Below, piece after piece: positions 33,256 to 42,215 of a stretch of DNA of 61,618 bases. A program made the translations under genes and the position numbers. This stretch comes from a virus. The notes under the pieces were generated by a model. The model was not told the origin of the DNA and ran no database searches. It worked only from the letters and a program-made list of their open reading frames with translations. The stretch covers positions 1-61,618 of IMG/VR virus record IMGVR_UViG_3300017692_000002; one strand, 5' to 3'. How positions within the stretch are numbered: position 1 is the first letter of the stretch; each line of letters opens with the position of its first letter.

Positions 33256-35909
33256 TTTGGTTTCTGTGCATCTGCTTCTTTCAAAGCTTTCTCCATGTAA
33301 TATTGCTTCATGCCTTTCTCGCATGTCTCAATGATGGTTTGTTGATCTGCATCGTTAGGCAAGGTAATACCATTGCTCCAGTCCGGCCAAAAGATATCCA
33401 GAGCAGCACCAATCTTGACAGTATCGTGGGCAATTTCAGGAAGTTCTTGCCAACTCATTGCCTTGATCAGATGTCTGTTCACCCATTCGGTGATCTCTGT
33501 GTTGTTTCGCCACACGATGTAGATAGCATCATGGATGAGTGCTACTGGCTTGATGTCCAGACGATAGGGAGAGTCCCATACTTCTTTCATGAAAGCCACA
33601 GCCGCACGATTGTTGAGCATGCAATAGGATTGACCCATTGCATTACCAGCGGTACGACCTTCAGCAGCCGCAGCAGAGGGCATTGCACCCGCCCCAAAGA
33701 CGACTTGATGCAGCAGGGGTGTCCTTACCCTCAGACCGAATGCAACCGTCACATAGCCATCTTTGGAGGCTTGCTGAAGCCTCTTTTCAATGTACTCATC
33801 AGATACCTTGTACAGATGGTGATAGTTGGCTTCGATCTTCTTCGCCAAATCAGGATGCATACCCAGGTTAGCTACCAGAGTACGCCATGTGCCCTGATAA
33901 GTCAGTGCAAAGGTAGGAATCTTGGATTCCTGACGATAGTGAGGATACTTCTTCTTAATAGAGTTGATGTCTTGTACAGAGTCTCCAATATCAGGCATAT
34001 GTTCGGAGTAATAGCTCTTGGCTCGCAGACAGTGACCGTCGAAACCTTCGGTGTACACCTTGAGTTTGTTAGGATCCTTGGATGTGAGTGCAGAGATATA
34101 GTCTTCCAATGAATTGAAGTCAGCACCACCGAACAACCATCCTGGAGGAGCTTTGAAGCAAGATTTGATCAGCTTGCCATAAGCAGAGGTTGCAGGAAGG
34201 TTCTGCAGATTGGGTTCACTGGAACTGAGTCGTCCAGAGACTGTGCCATTAAGGTTGAATGAGCCATGAAGCCAAACAATCCCATCACCTTTATCCAATG
34301 CTTCTTCGAACGCTGGAATGAAGGTATTGAGGATCTTTGATACTCCACCGTATTCGATGAGTGCTTTGAGAATGTCAATGAACTCTGGAACAGTAGTGTG
34401 GTTGATCAGCTTTTTAAGCGTATCAGCACCCGTTGCAGGTTGCTTGGTGTCTGTGTAGTCAATGACTGGCAGACCCATCTTCTCATAGAGAAGTTTTTGA
34501 AGCTGTGGACCGCTGTTTGGATTGAAATGGACATCACTGAAAGCAGACAACGGATGTTGTTTGACCTTCAGTTTGGCATTGGCAGCAATCATTGCATTCT
34601 GCTGCACAATCAGATCATACATTTGGATGTATGGACTGTTCTTAATGATGTCCAGTTGCTTCTGTTCAATAACTTGAAGCTCTGCTTTGACTTCTCGGAC
34701 CCTGACAGGATCCAGAGGCATGCCGCATAGCTCAGTCTGGATGATCATCTTCTGACTAGGAAGCATCAACTGTTGATAGATGTTCAACTGTTGGTCTGCA
34801 ACCATGATTGGATAGTACTTTTCCTTCACATAGTTGGTGGACATTGCATCCACCAAGTTATAGCGAAGGAGTTCATCCAATGGGATCAATCGGATGTCTT
34901 TGATGTCATCCTTAGCCCAGTTACCTGCAAACTCATGAGCCAGTGATTTCAAAGCAAGCACATTACCCACACATGAGTTGGTCGCCAGATAGGCAATGAT
35001 CTTGGTATCGTCCATGTTCTTACACATGACGTTCAAACCAGCCAACATACCTTCCATGTCCAGCAGATTCTTCATCCACAGTTCATAAATCAGGATCTTC
35101 ACGTCATAACCTGCGTTATGCCATGTGATTCTGCCTTGATAGAACTTGAAGAAGTCTCTGAGCAACGCACGAACATCTTCATTCTTCTGCTGATAGCCGT
35201 AGTAGCCCTCATCAGGACGTACTGCATACTCCAGATAGTCCACAGGAAAGGCAACACCACTGTGCTTGTCGGTAGAAAAGGCAATCGTACCGATACCTGC
35301 CTTGTTGAACTTCAGAGAGAAAGCTTCAATGTCAGCAGAGATCTCTGGTTCCTTCAGAAGTCCCAGCAATGCCTTCTTGATTTCCTCAATGGTCTTCGGA
35401 TAGCTGGCATTACGTACCACCAAGCTACCTGGGGGTACATACTGACGATTGATGGAATCACAGAGGGTACTGGTACTCATCGTCAGCTTGGATTGAATCT
35501 CAGGGTTGTAGAACAACGCTTGGTAGTTCACACTGAGAATGACCTTGAGGTCTTCGAATCCTTTCATTTTGCATGGCATCACATAGCCGTGATGCGGTTC
35601 TGCCTTGTTGACTCCGGCAAGAACCTTAAAGTAGTAGGTGTCTGTAACCAAGACATGCTCTACTTTGTTTTCTTTCAACAAAGGCAACAAGACTTCCAGT
35701 TGTTCCTTAATGAACTTGACTGGAGCCTTGTTGACCTCGTTATAAGGAATAGGGAATGCAATCACATCTCCCAGACTGACACTCCTGCGATGGTCTTCGA
35801 GCAGTGGTTTGACATAATGGGAGTAGATACCTCCTCGATCAAAGGCTGTAGGCTTGGTCAGCACCGCAATAGGATACGATTCTGAAGCCTCATATGAGAT
35901 GGATTGCAT
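33252..35909 (-). CDS. DNA polymerase, family A, with 3'-5' exonuclease (N4 gp39-like)
   Basis: The replicative polymerase, 885 residues from the ATG at 35909. The exonuclease motif I is ISADIEAF (D193, E195), followed by TWHNAGYD. The polymerase domain has NLQNLPATSAYG, motif A GGADFNSLE (D597) and motif C LIHDAIY (D794). The upstream in-frame ATG at 35996 lies inside the preceding gene and is less likely. No 5' nuclease domain. It lies downstream of the helicase and a 172-residue gene, matching N4 gp37-gp39 order. Confidence 0.92.
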   Translation of the reverse strand: MQSISYEASESYPIAVLTKPTAFDRGGIYSHYVKPLLEDHRRSVSLGDVIAFPIPYNEVNKAPVKFIKEQLEVLLPLLKENKVEHVLVTDTYYFKVLAGVNKAEPHHGYVMPCKMKGFEDLKVILSVNYQALFYNPEIQSKLTMSTSTLCDSINRQYVPPGSLVVRNASYPKTIEEIKKALLGLLKEPEISADIEAFSLKFNKAGIGTIAFSTDKHSGVAFPVDYLEYAVRPDEGYYGYQQKNEDVRALLRDFFKFYQGRITWHNAGYDVKILIYELWMKNLLDMEGMLAGLNVMCKNMDDTKIIAYLATNSCVGNVLALKSLAHEFAGNWAKDDIKDIRLIPLDELLRYNLVDAMSTNYVKEKYYPIMVADQQLNIYQQLMLPSQKMIIQTELCGMPLDPVRVREVKAELQVIEQKQLDIIKNSPYIQMYDLIVQQNAMIAANAKLKVKQHPLSAFSDVHFNPNSGPQLQKLLYEKMGLPVIDYTDTKQPATGADTLKKLINHTTVPEFIDILKALIEYGGVSKILNTFIPAFEEALDKGDGIVWLHGSFNLNGTVSGRLSSSEPNLQNLPATSAYGKLIKSCFKAPPGWLFGGADFNSLEDYISALTSKDPNKLKVYTEGFDGHCLRAKSYYSEHMPDIGDSVQDINSIKKKYPHYRQESKIPTFALTYQGTWRTLVANLGMHPDLAKKIEANYHHLYKVSDEYIEKRLQQASKDGYVTVAFGLRVRTPLLHQVVFGAGAMPSAAAAEGRTAGNAMGQSYCMLNNRAAVAFMKEVWDSPYRLDIKPVALIHDAIYIVWRNNTEITEWVNRHLIKAMSWQELPEIAHDTVKIGAALDIFWPDWSNGITLPNDADQQTIIETCEKGMKQYYMEKALKEADAQKPK

Positions 35910-35919
35910 GATTGTTGGC

Positions 35920-36438
35920 TTAAGTAATAAGGTTCCACATTGCCCTTGCACAGAGCAATTCGTAACCTTGTTGATGATCTTGCTTGATTTTAGCAATCTG
36001 TTCAGGCGTCATCTTAGGCATTTGCATGTTGGGAACTTCTGAAGTTTCTCCATGCAAGAACTCTGGTAAAAGAGCGTACAAATCATCAAAGAGATTTGTT
36101 TTCATCAAGATACTGCTGAAGTAGTTAGCCACTAGTGGCTTTTCAAACAACTGAATCTCGTTGAACTCTCTTACAAGTTTATCTGCTATGGGGTAGAGTT
36201 CCCTGTGAAGCCTATTCGTGATCTTTTGTCCTTTAATCCTTGGTTCATAGATATAAGCTTCTCCTTTGAATATGAAAGACAGATGCTTAAGAGTGCAAAT
36301 CTGGCAGTTTCTGACTGCAAGTTGCTTTAACTCTTGGTTTGTCTTTTGAATCAGAGGCCTGTACAGAGCAGATAACCATCTTTCCTGAAGAATCATTCTC
36401 TGCCCTGGACCATCTCCAATGACATAGCTTTCTGACAT
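35920..36438 (-). CDS. Hypothetical protein between helicase and polymerase
   Basis: A 172-residue protein, basic N-terminal half and helical C-terminus (MTPEQIAKIKQDHQQGYELL). It occupies the position of N4 gp38, between helicase and DNA polymerase genes, so a replication role is plausible but not shown. It starts 2 bases after the helicase stop. Confidence 0.65.
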   Translation of the reverse strand: MSESYVIGDGPGQRMILQERWLSALYRPLIQKTNQELKQLAVRNCQICTLKHLSFIFKGEAYIYEPRIKGQKITNRLHRELYPIADKLVREFNEIQLFEKPLVANYFSSILMKTNLFDDLYALLPEFLHGETSEVPNMQMPKMTPEQIAKIKQDHQQGYELLCARAMWNLIT

Positions 36439-36440
36439 GA

Positions 36441-37691
36441 TCAGCCAAGATCACCTGTGAAGGTAACCCTGTTCCTTGCACGAGAAGGACCAACATACAG
36501 CATGCGATAGACAGAATCCAGATTCTTGCAACGGTTGATGTCATCGAGGTCGATGAACACTTCACCATAGGTAGAACCTTGAGACTTATTGATGGTCTGT
36601 GCAAAGACTGCACGTAGATCAATCCATGTATCATTGATGGTTTGTAGTACCAAGATCTCATTCTTGGAACGAGCCAACTTGATGCGTTCCTTCACATCAA
36701 TGGGATTCTCAGGGCGGAAAGCCAGCATTCCATTCACAGTGAAGTACTTACCCTGAACTCCATGCTCATAGGTGAGGTCACTGATGTCAGTGATATGCAC
36801 TAATGCATCTGTCTTGATGCCTTGCTTGCCAATCTGAACAAAGCTGTTGTTGACTGCATAGTCTCCCTTCTGGAAGTGAGCTACACCACTGCGATGTTCA
36901 TTGATGAACTGGTTGTATTCGATGACTCGCTTGTTAGTCCAAGCCAGTACCTTCGAATCCTTGTAAGTCCATTCAGATCGGCCAAACTCTTGCAGAACTT
37001 CTGCATTGAAGTCATCACGATTGAGGTGACGAATGATGATGCCATCAGGACGGAACTTCGGAGGCTCACCTGTATTGACTGAGTGACGGAATACCGTTGC
37101 CAAGTCAATGATGGGATTGCCTTCTGCCTGTCGAACCACCTTGGTAAGCTCTGCACTGGGAAAGTTGGCATCAAATACCGGAGTGTTGAACGCATTCACA
37201 GTCCTCAACTGAGCAGGATCGCCTACGAAGATGATCTTGCAACCTCTGGTTTGCTTGAAGATCAGACTCAGCAGTTCTGGATCAATGTAACTGGCCTCAT
37301 CAATGAAGAGAATGCAGTCACTTTGCTCAGTGTTGGGACGAACCTTGAGGCTTGTCTTACCAGTGCTGTAGTCTGTATGAACACGCAAACCAAGAAAGGA
37401 ATGGATGGTGTTTGCATCCATTCCACTGATCTCAGCCAAGTTTTCTGCAGCCTTGTTGGTGGTTGCAGTCAATTCGATGCGATATTCCTTGTGAGAAGGA
37501 TCCACCAGACGTGCCATCTTGGTGAATCGTGGAATGTCATCGATGATCTTGCGAACAAGAGTCGATTTACCGCAGCCTGAATAGCCTTTGAGCACAAAGA
37601 CCGATTCGCTGGGGTCCATCAGGAAGTTATGGATCTTTTCCATGGCGACTTCCTGATCTGCGGTCAGGGTGATGTTGTCAATGTTGTCCAT
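36441..37691 (-). CDS. SF1B DNA helicase, Dda/RecD2-like (N4 gp37-like)
   Basis: A 416-residue 5'-3' helicase. Walker A GYSGCGKST at 36-44, Walker B LFIDEAS with D131/E132, motif III GDPAQL (157-162), a C-terminal motif TINKSQGSTYGEVFIDLDD and motif VI-like YVGPSRA. Size fits the Dda group. The start follows AAAGGAAACCAGTAA. It heads the helicase-polymerase operon. Confidence 0.9.
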   Translation of the reverse strand: MDNIDNITLTADQEVAMEKIHNFLMDPSESVFVLKGYSGCGKSTLVRKIIDDIPRFTKMARLVDPSHKEYRIELTATTNKAAENLAEISGMDANTIHSFLGLRVHTDYSTGKTSLKVRPNTEQSDCILFIDEASYIDPELLSLIFKQTRGCKIIFVGDPAQLRTVNAFNTPVFDANFPSAELTKVVRQAEGNPIIDLATVFRHSVNTGEPPKFRPDGIIIRHLNRDDFNAEVLQEFGRSEWTYKDSKVLAWTNKRVIEYNQFINEHRSGVAHFQKGDYAVNNSFVQIGKQGIKTDALVHITDISDLTYEHGVQGKYFTVNGMLAFRPENPIDVKERIKLARSKNEILVLQTINDTWIDLRAVFAQTINKSQGSTYGEVFIDLDDINRCKNLDSVYRMLYVGPSRARNRVTFTGDLG

Positions 37692-37704
37692 TTACTGGTT
37701 TCCT

Positions 37705-38859
37705 TTAATATTTGTCGTGTTCCATCTCATAGTGAATGACTTCACCGAACTGAGCTTGGAAACCCTTGTTGTCATGAATCACCCAGACAGTGGGAACTGT
37801 GGTCTGCGGACCATGGAAGTAAAAGCCACCATCAGTCATCACCAGCAGTGCTTGAGGACGATGATCGTCAGCCCACTTCAGCACAGGCTCAATGATCGTA
37901 CCTCCACGGCCAGTGAACTTGACCTTCATCAGATCCATTACAGACTTGATGATATGAATGCTGCAAATCTTGGTATCGAACTGGAGCAGAGTGATCTTGT
38001 TTGGTTTCAGCATCTTGAGAATGCCGTTCACCTCACTGACGATACGCTTGAAGTCGTCATCAGACACCGAACCAGAGATATCCACTGCAATTGCCAGATC
38101 CATGAGCTTTCGGCCATGCATACTGGGCAGATAATGCTGTGGCATGAATCTACGATTAGGAAGACGGAAGCTGTAGTCACTCTTGTCGAATGACTTGAAG
38201 AACTTACGCAGAATCGAATACCAAGGCAGCTTCGGATTGAGAAGATTGTCCAGATACAGTTCCACATCACCAGGAATGGTGCCAGGAGCATCATTGCTCT
38301 GCTTGGATTGTTGTGCAGCACGAACCAGCACTTCACGAACATGCTGTGTGTGTTCTGCCAGAGAACCGCTGGGAACAGGCATCAAGTCAGACATGTAGTC
38401 GCCTTGAGGATTCTCAGGCAGAAGACTGTAGATTTTCTCTGCAGTCATGCCTTCATACTTCTCATCGTAGAGATGAGGATCAGGCAATTCCAACTTTGCC
38501 TTATGGATCTGCAAGTTAATGCAGTAATCCGCAGCACGATTCCATTTATCTTGACTACGAGCACCTATACGGCCCATATGGTCATAGGCAACGTGCTGAG
38601 ATTCATGAACCAGAACACCTACCCGTTGAGCAGGTGTAATGGACAGAAACCACTCACTATTGAGAAAAAGATCTCTGCCATTAGTGGCAGCACGATGGGG
38701 ACACTTGGGATCATCCCACACAACCCGCAAGCTCATCAGAATGCTGCTGAAGAATGCAGTATTGGGCTTCTGCATCAGAGCAATCTTGGCTCTGTTGAGT
38801 TCTCGGACAGCAGTGGGATTGATTTGCTTGGTTTGAGTGGGTTGTGCGACTTGCGACAT
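37705..38859 (-). CDS. VWA-like protein with metallopeptidase motif (N4 gp25-like)
   Basis: A 384-residue protein of the DUF2201 type: an N-terminal zincin-like domain with HESQH at 85-89 (VLVHESQHVAYDH) and a C-terminal VWA domain with MIDAS DISGS at 260-264 and MTDGGF downstream. N4 gp24 (MoxR) and gp25 (VWA) form an ATPase/adaptor pair; here MoxR is 5 kb upstream on the same strand. A GGA-loop hairpin precedes it by 42 bases. Confidence 0.82.
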   Translation of the reverse strand: MSQVAQPTQTKQINPTAVRELNRAKIALMQKPNTAFFSSILMSLRVVWDDPKCPHRAATNGRDLFLNSEWFLSITPAQRVGVLVHESQHVAYDHMGRIGARSQDKWNRAADYCINLQIHKAKLELPDPHLYDEKYEGMTAEKIYSLLPENPQGDYMSDLMPVPSGSLAEHTQHVREVLVRAAQQSKQSNDAPGTIPGDVELYLDNLLNPKLPWYSILRKFFKSFDKSDYSFRLPNRRFMPQHYLPSMHGRKLMDLAIAVDISGSVSDDDFKRIVSEVNGILKMLKPNKITLLQFDTKICSIHIIKSVMDLMKVKFTGRGGTIIEPVLKWADDHRPQALLVMTDGGFYFHGPQTTVPTVWVIHDNKGFQAQFGEVIHYEMEHDKY

Positions 38860-38900
38860 GATTGTCCTATTGAAAAGGGATGTGGATTTTAAAGGGTAAG

Positions 38901-38915
38901 AGCGCAGGATGCGCT
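38901..38915 (-). promoter_or_regulatory. GGA-loop hairpin, vRNAP-type promoter candidate
   Basis: A perfect 6-bp stem (AGCGCA/TGCGCT) with loop GGA on the plus strand, 42 bases upstream of the VWA metallopeptidase gene. There is no T-run, so a terminator is unlikely. Confidence 0.5.
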
Positions 38916-38930
38916 TTGAAGGTTTATTAC

Positions 38931-39389
38931 TTATTCAGTAACAAGTTTCTTCATTAAGTACGTTTTTCTGTACTCAAGTTGATTATCCCAAGGCAGATTC
39001 TTAGATACTGCGATTCTTTGGTTAATTAGCTTACGTAAAGCATCATGATCATCAATGATTCGTTGAAGTTCTCCTAAACCAATAGAGAAACCGCTGTCAT
39101 CACATACATTTAGAAGAACAACATCACCATGCTCAGAAAATCTTGCACTATTGGTTTGAGCTTCAAAGTCATGGCCTGCTTCATGCCAAGAATCGTAAGG
39201 GATTCCTGCATTTTCTAGAGCTTTAAGGCACTGAAGTTCACCATAGTTAACTTCTTCATATACATAAGTGACCAGAGGAATAGAATTTGTAAGATCTTCC
39301 TCTACTTCACGAGTATATGGAACAATGTCTTCAGCTTCTGTTCTGAGAGCAGCAGGAACCGTCAACCTTACTTGAAGACGAGTTCCCAT
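38931..39389 (-). CDS. Hypothetical protein
   Basis: A 152-residue acidic protein: LVTYVYEEVNYGELQCLKAL, a WHEAGHDFEAQTNSARF segment, and a helical C-terminus with basic end. It resembles small alpha/beta proteins of mobile elements, but I cannot name the family. Last gene before the hairpin at 38901. Confidence 0.6.
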   Translation of the reverse strand: MGTRLQVRLTVPAALRTEAEDIVPYTREVEEDLTNSIPLVTYVYEEVNYGELQCLKALENAGIPYDSWHEAGHDFEAQTNSARFSEHGDVVLLNVCDDSGFSIGLGELQRIIDDHDALRKLINQRIAVSKNLPWDNQLEYRKTYLMKKLVTE

Positions 39390-39391
39390 GA

Positions 39392-39592
39392 TTAACTCAC
39401 ATTGTTAGAGAAGCCTTTTGCAATGGGCAACGCTGCACCAGTTGCACGAGCATCCAGAGTCTTGATCGATTCTTGGTAATACTCTTTCATCTTGCGATGA
39501 TAGAGTTCTTGGCTTTCATGAACCAGAAGATTCCGTTCGGCCTCTTCCAGATTGCGTTGTGCAATATCTTTTGCTTTTGGTTTGAAAAACAT
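39392..39592 (-). CDS. Small helical phage protein
   Basis: A 66-residue protein with a long amphipathic helix (RNLEEAERNLLVHESQ ... YHRKMKEYY), a pattern common in small phage proteins. Tightly packed between neighbours. Function unknown. Confidence 0.6.
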   Translation of the reverse strand: MFFKPKAKDIAQRNLEEAERNLLVHESQELYHRKMKEYYQESIKTLDARATGAALPIAKGFSNNVS

Positions 39593-39594
39593 GA

Positions 39595-39801
39595 TTAATC
39601 GTCCGATTCTTTGAATTCGAGGAAACGTCCAGAGAACTCTGAATGTTCGTTGTAAATAGTAGGAATGGTGCCCCTACCAAAGCCTTGTTTAATCTTCAGA
39701 CCTTTAGGCAATGTCTCAAGATACTCAACTAACTTTCCAACTGTATGGAAAGTCTTTTCTTTATAGTCGGGGCCTTGAAGATACTTCTTCTTTCTTGCCA
39801 T
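39595..39801 (-). CDS. Small hypothetical protein
   Basis: A 68-residue protein with a basic N-terminus and the segment VGKLVEYLETLPKGLKIKQGF. Its 5' end overlaps the tiny membrane protein at 39761 by 41 bases. Function unknown. Confidence 0.6.
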   Translation of the reverse strand: MARKKKYLQGPDYKEKTFHTVGKLVEYLETLPKGLKIKQGFGRGTIPTIYNEHSEFSGRFLEFKESDD

Positions 39802-39928
39802 CTTGGTGCTCCTTGATGTGCTTCAGAAGCTCAATGATCTTGTCATATCGCTCTGAGAGAATGTTGATACCCATCATGATGCCTAATGTGCAGACAACAA
39901 TGATGACTGCAAGCCAAGCCAGATCCAT
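39761..39928 (-). CDS. Tiny membrane protein
   Basis: A 55-residue ORF with one N-terminal transmembrane helix (residues 3-20, LAWLAVIIVVCTLGIMMG) and a charged helical tail. Its start overlaps the upstream stop (TAATG), and it fills the gap before the 39595 gene. Function unknown. Confidence 0.6.
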   Translation of the reverse strand: MDLAWLAVIIVVCTLGIMMGINILSERYDKIIELLKHIKEHQDGKKEEVSSRPRL

Positions 39929-40218
39929 TACTTCACCTCATTGGGCAAAGACAGGAGATTCTGAAGTTGCTTTTCAAGATGCATCATCTTGGTTGCAAAC
40001 TCAAGACGTTCTTGAGCCATTTTTGCTTCAAGAGCTTTGATCTTGTCTGTGGTGGGATCGTAGTCATCAGGAACTTCGATCTCGATGGTTTCTTCACGAA
40101 CAATTGTTATGCCACTGATTTCAGTTGGCTTGAATGAATAGAAAGTGAACTTGAATGGTTCCTCTTGATTCCATTCTTGTTCATAATGAACGATGTACCC
40201 AGGTACTTTGACTTTCAT
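39928..40218 (-). CDS. Hypothetical protein with coiled-coil tail
   Basis: A 96-residue protein with a beta-rich first half and a C-terminal coiled coil (KALEAKMAQERLEFATKMM). The ATG at 40218 follows a perfect AGGAGG. It is the first gene after a terminator. Function unknown. Confidence 0.65.
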   Translation of the reverse strand: MKVKVPGYIVHYEQEWNQEEPFKFTFYSFKPTEISGITIVREETIEIEVPDDYDPTTDKIKALEAKMAQERLEFATKMMHLEKQLQNLLSLPNEVK

Positions 40219-40233
40219 GAGTCCTCCTAAATG

Positions 40234-40257
40234 AAAAAGGACTCCGTAGAGTCCTTT
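40234..40257 (-). terminator. Rho-independent terminator after SPFH gene
   Basis: A 6-bp stem GGACTC/GAGTCC with a 4-base loop and five T on the minus strand. Confidence 0.85.
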
Positions 40258-40259
40258 GG

Positions 40260-41126
40260 TTACTTGACGTTGATAAACGGTGCGGATGCACCGCTGGTGA
40301 CGTACTGAGGAAGTTTGCCATCCCATTTCTTGATGGCTTCCAGTTGAACGTAGCCTTGACCACCACTCTTCTCCACTGCAGCCGATTGAATGGCAATTGC
40401 TTTGGCTTCACCTTCAGCTTGCGAGATTCGTGCATCAGCTTCGAACTTGACACGCTTCAGGTTGTTCTCTGCAGTCTGAGCCTTTTGGTTTGCAGTGACC
40501 TTCTCTTCGATTGCAGCATCGAATGCACGACTGAAGCCAAAGTTCACCATATTGACGGTCTGAACCATCAGATGATACTGCTTGAGACGATTGTTGATCG
40601 CCACAGTGATAGCAGTTGAGACTGCAGCACGTTCAGTGATCAACTGTTCTGCGGTGTACTGTGCAACCACAGACTTGAACGTCTCATACATGGCAGGAAC
40701 CACGAAAGCATTCTCATATTCCTGGCTTGGATTGAGAATGAACAGTTCACGCACCTTGGAAGGATCCACATGGTAATTCAGAGTCAGGTCTGAATGAATG
40801 ACCTGCATATCCTTCGATGCAGCCTCACTCTTGGTGGCTGCAGCGACGTCCATACCCAAGTTGACCTTGTGAACATCCTGCCACGGGAAGATGAAGTGAC
40901 CGCCTTCAGGCAGTACCTGAGTGGACACCTTACCGAACGTGGTAACGACACCAGCATGTGATGCAGGAACCACAGTGAACATGGATGTACCGAAGCACAC
41001 CAGTCCAATTGCAAGCAGAAGCAAACTGCCGCCTCGGACGTACCGACGATGTGCAGGCAATGCGAACATTGCTGTGAGGAAGATGATCACTGCGATGACC
41101 ATGAATGCGATAGAGAGGAAGAACAT
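40260..41126 (-). CDS. SPFH/prohibitin-like membrane protein
   Basis: A 288-residue protein of the stomatin/prohibitin/HflK (SPFH) superfamily. Two N-terminal hydrophobic segments (about 2-20 and 32-52), then the SPFH core (GVVTTFGKVSTQVLPEGGHF ... FPWQDVHKVNLGMD), then a long coiled coil (AEGEAKAIAIQSAAVE). Cellular relatives build membrane scaffolds and regulate proteases. It lies directly downstream of a secreted Gly/Gln-rich protein, separated by a terminator. A role in superinfection exclusion or membrane remodelling is possible, but that is inference. Confidence 0.85.
   Translation of the reverse strand: MFFLSIAFMVIAVIIFLTAMFALPAHRRYVRGGSLLLLAIGLVCFGTSMFTVVPASHAGVVTTFGKVSTQVLPEGGHFIFPWQDVHKVNLGMDVAAATKSEAASKDMQVIHSDLTLNYHVDPSKVRELFILNPSQEYENAFVVPAMYETFKSVVAQYTAEQLITERAAVSTAITVAINNRLKQYHLMVQTVNMVNFGFSRAFDAAIEEKVTANQKAQTAENNLKRVKFEADARISQAEGEAKAIAIQSAAVEKSGGQGYVQLEAIKKWDGKLPQYVTSGASAPFINVK
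40278..40293 (-). promoter_or_regulatory. Hairpin in end of SPFH gene, promoter-like
   Basis: CGGTGC/GCACCG 6-bp stem with loop GGAT on the plus strand, inside the last codons of the SPFH gene and just before its terminator. The four-base loop makes it a weaker vRNAP-promoter candidate. Confidence 0.3.
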
Positions 41127-41150
41127 GTTTACTTTCTTGGTTTGGAATTG

Positions 41151-41172
41151 AAAAAGCCCTCCGAAGAGGGCC
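41151..41172 (-). terminator. Rho-independent terminator
   Basis: A 6-bp stem GCCCTC/GAGGGC with a UUCG tetraloop and five T on the minus strand, between the secreted protein gene and the SPFH gene. Confidence 0.88.
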
Positions 41173-41177
41173 TGGAT

Positions 41178-42215
41178 TCACTTAATTTGAGTATTACTCA
41201 AACCAGTAATGCTGGAACTACCTTCGTTTCGGCAGATGTTTTGTACAGGAATGCAAGGCTTGGGCTTTGGGGCCACATAGACCTTCGGCTTGGGAGGACG
41301 CGGCTTCGGTGCAGCAATCACAGTCTTCTGTTCGATCTTGATCCATTGGACATATCGTTCCCGATAAGTACAAGGAAAGACCTCATATTGACTTGCTTGC
41401 TGTTGGAAAGAACCTGAACCAGACACGCCAAGACTGCCGCCAGTCGTTTCATGAGCACCAAAGATGTTCAAGCCACGGTTTGTACTGGAACTCAGCACTG
41501 CACCATTGCCATACACTTCATGTCCACCCATGCGTTGACCGACAACAGCACGTCGTCCATCAGGATCAGTGCCCCAAATATCAATGATCTCGAAGGGTTC
41601 ACCAATCGAACCATCCCAGTTGTAGTAAACCGGAAGGATTCGATCACGGAAACCCAATCGATGCTCATAGACACCGCCAAAGGGACCGAATGACAGCACA
41701 GTCACGGGTTCAGTGATCTTGTGTACCCGTGCATCACAACGTCGAATGAGTTGAGTCATGATTGCAGTGGGAACAGTGGATGCTTGTGCATTGAATGCAG
41801 GCAATCCCCAAGCAGTAAACGTGCTCTTGTAGTTTCCACTCGATCCAGTCGAAATGTTGTTCACATTCTGACTGGTTTGACCTTGGCCCTGACGTTGTTG
41901 TTGTGCTTGTTGTTGCTCTTGGGACAAGCCCAGATCGCCACCGATGCCAGAAGCGTTCACAGGCCCTGTAGAGACGGTTGCACCGCCTCCGAAGCCCAGA
42001 GCTTCAGCACCAGCGATGCCGACTCCTACGCCTCCTCCACCCCCGCCACCACCACCTGCGTTGTTGGTTGTGGCTCCTGGCTGACCGGGAAGAATGCAAT
42101 CCGGCCAGGAACTGTGAGGCGCTCCATTCTTGCAGTCTGTGGCAAAAGCCACGCAGGATGCTGCTGCCAACACCGCGAATGCAGCAATGCTGCGGAAAGA
42201 CTTGTATTTAGTCAT
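41178..42215 (-). CDS. Secreted Gly/Gln-rich protein
   Basis: A 345-residue protein with a clear signal peptide (about residues 1-26, cleavage near AFA-TDC), a Gly run (~55-66), a Gln-rich stretch (~100-112), a middle domain with scattered cysteines and a C-terminal Pro/Lys-rich region ending with two more cysteines. It is expected in the periplasm or envelope. I know no family. It is the last gene of a leftward run from 43348 and sits just upstream of the SPFH gene. Its 3' end contains an 8+1+8 perfect palindrome at 41186-41102 downstream order (bases 41186-41202). Confidence 0.7.
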   Translation of the reverse strand: MTKYKSFRSIAAFAVLAAASCVAFATDCKNGAPHSSWPDCILPGQPGATTNNAGGGGGGGGGVGVGIAGAEALGFGGGATVSTGPVNASGIGGDLGLSQEQQQAQQQRQGQGQTSQNVNNISTGSSGNYKSTFTAWGLPAFNAQASTVPTAIMTQLIRRCDARVHKITEPVTVLSFGPFGGVYEHRLGFRDRILPVYYNWDGSIGEPFEIIDIWGTDPDGRRAVVGQRMGGHEVYGNGAVLSSSTNRGLNIFGAHETTGGSLGVSGSGSFQQQASQYEVFPCTYRERYVQWIKIEQKTVIAAPKPRPPKPKVYVAPKPKPCIPVQNICRNEGSSSITGLSNTQIK

